A DNA stretch of 64,000 nucleotides, from NCBI RefSeq assembly GCF_008364765.1, contig NZ_VTUY01000003.1, forward strand, positions 366,471 through 430,470. The letters are read 5' to 3'. Below are positions 63,722 to 64,000 of this stretch, in pieces (within the stretch, counting starts at the first letter, position 1; each line of letters begins with the position of its first letter). The stretch comes from Bacillus sp. CH30_1T (GTDB taxonomy: Bacteria; Bacillota; Bacilli; Bacillales; Bacillaceae_B). Under the pieces are notes generated by a model. The model saw nothing but the letters and a program-made list of their open reading frames with translations. It did not search any database and was not told where the DNA came from. A program made the position numbers and the translations under genes.

Positions 63722-64000
63722 GGTGGCTAACCCCAAAAGTTAGAGTTTTGTTATGCAGCTGATTGGATGGACTGAGTTCGGTATTCGACTGGACTTAGTC
63801 CATCCAATTTTTCTTTTGAACGTTCATGATTGTACCAGTGGATATATTCTTCAATCCGGCTTCTTAAATCCTCAAAGGTAACTAATTTTTCTCCATAATA
63901 CATTTCCTGCTTCAAAACACCAAAAAAGTTTTCCATTACAGCGTTGTCTGCGCATGTAGCTTTCCGTGACATGCTTTGGAATACATTATTCTTCTTTAAT
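63722..64000 (-). mobile_element. IS3-family insertion sequence, end (partial)
   Basis: The element continues past the window edge. Its inner end is near GGTGGCTAACCCCAAAAGTT at about 63722. Before it stands AAAAAAGAGGCTGAC, which looks like the left half of the ktrC terminator hairpin, so the element may have landed inside it. Confidence 0.65.
63751..63999 (-). CDS. IS3-family transposase OrfB, C-terminal part (partial)
   Basis: The readable 82 codons carry the end of the DDE integrase domain: DNAVMENFFGVLKQEMYYG with the catalytic glutamate, then IEEYIHWYNHERSKEKL and the terminal SPVEYR. This is the standard C-terminus of IS3-group transposases. The 5' part lies outside the window, so whether the gene is intact cannot be told. 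Confidence 0.9.
   Translation of the reverse strand, partial: LKKNNVFQSMSRKATCADNAVMENFFGVLKQEMYYGEKLVTFEDLRSRIEEYIHWYNHERSKEKLDGLSPVEYRTQSIQSAA

Noticed and set aside
1..64000. tRNA or rRNA genes
   Set aside because: I saw no cloverleaf-like or rRNA-like sequence in any gap, though I could not run a dedicated scan.

Overview
The window looks like a chromosomal segment of a spore-forming, motile, low-GC Bacillaceae. Supporting signs are strong AGGAGG-type ribosome binding sites, SAM and preQ1 riboswitches, Spo0E-family phosphatases, HPr with the regulatory serine, and candidate CcpC, Rex, PerR and FadR sites. From memory, the gene order follows the Bacillus subtilis ykr-ykv-pts-ykw-yku-ykn stretch (mtn genes, spo0E, mhqR, ykvI, ykvS, ptsHI, ykwB, patA, queCDE, cheV, ykyB, fadH, ykuI, ykuJ, ykuL, ccpC, dapH, dapL, ykuT, ykuU, ykuV, yknUV, ktrC), with insertions and losses. 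A marine or soil relative such as Rossellomorea is only a guess.

1-11.4 kb: the tail of mtnE, then a SAM-riboswitch-controlled methionine salvage operon mtnWXBD. After it come a Spo0E-like phosphatase, a MarR/MhqR regulator, an M3 oligopeptidase, YkvI, a DUF2254 membrane protein, a repeat-rich noncoding stretch with a deleted IS110-type element, YkvS and several very small genes.

11.5-19.7 kb: an SDR dehydrogenase, a three-gene MoxR-DUF58-membrane protein operon, a dead ABC-ATPase fragment, the PTS general genes ptsH-ptsI, and an acetyltransferase.

19.7-32.2 kb: PatA, a CorA channel, preQ1-riboswitch-controlled queCDE, CheV behind a sigma-D-type promoter, YkyB, a heavily broken PAS-GGDEF-EAL gene, FadH behind a FadR-type box, and YkuI.

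32.2-41.4 kb: a composite repeat, small membrane and lipoprotein genes, a glutaredoxin with an MBL hydrolase, YkuJ, DarB, an MFS exporter, a TauE-type permease, CcpC with its own operator, and the lysine/peptidoglycan genes dapH-dapL. A 257-bp MITE-like element follows.

41.4-53.5 kb: the most unusual part. Eight tightly packed genes on one strand combine an ABC-2 exporter and a large surface auxiliary protein with a MoxR ATPase, a DUF58 protein and two membrane-anchored VWA proteins. The block sits between dapL and ykuT, which are near neighbours in B. subtilis. I do not recognise this combination as a described system. A palindrome overlaps its likely promoter.

53.5-64 kb: an MscS channel, peroxiredoxin AhpA behind a PerR-like box, the thioredoxin-like YkuV, the heterodimeric ABC exporter YknUV, a NERD-protein remnant, Rex-box-preceded cytochrome bd genes, KtrC, and the edge of an IS3-family element.
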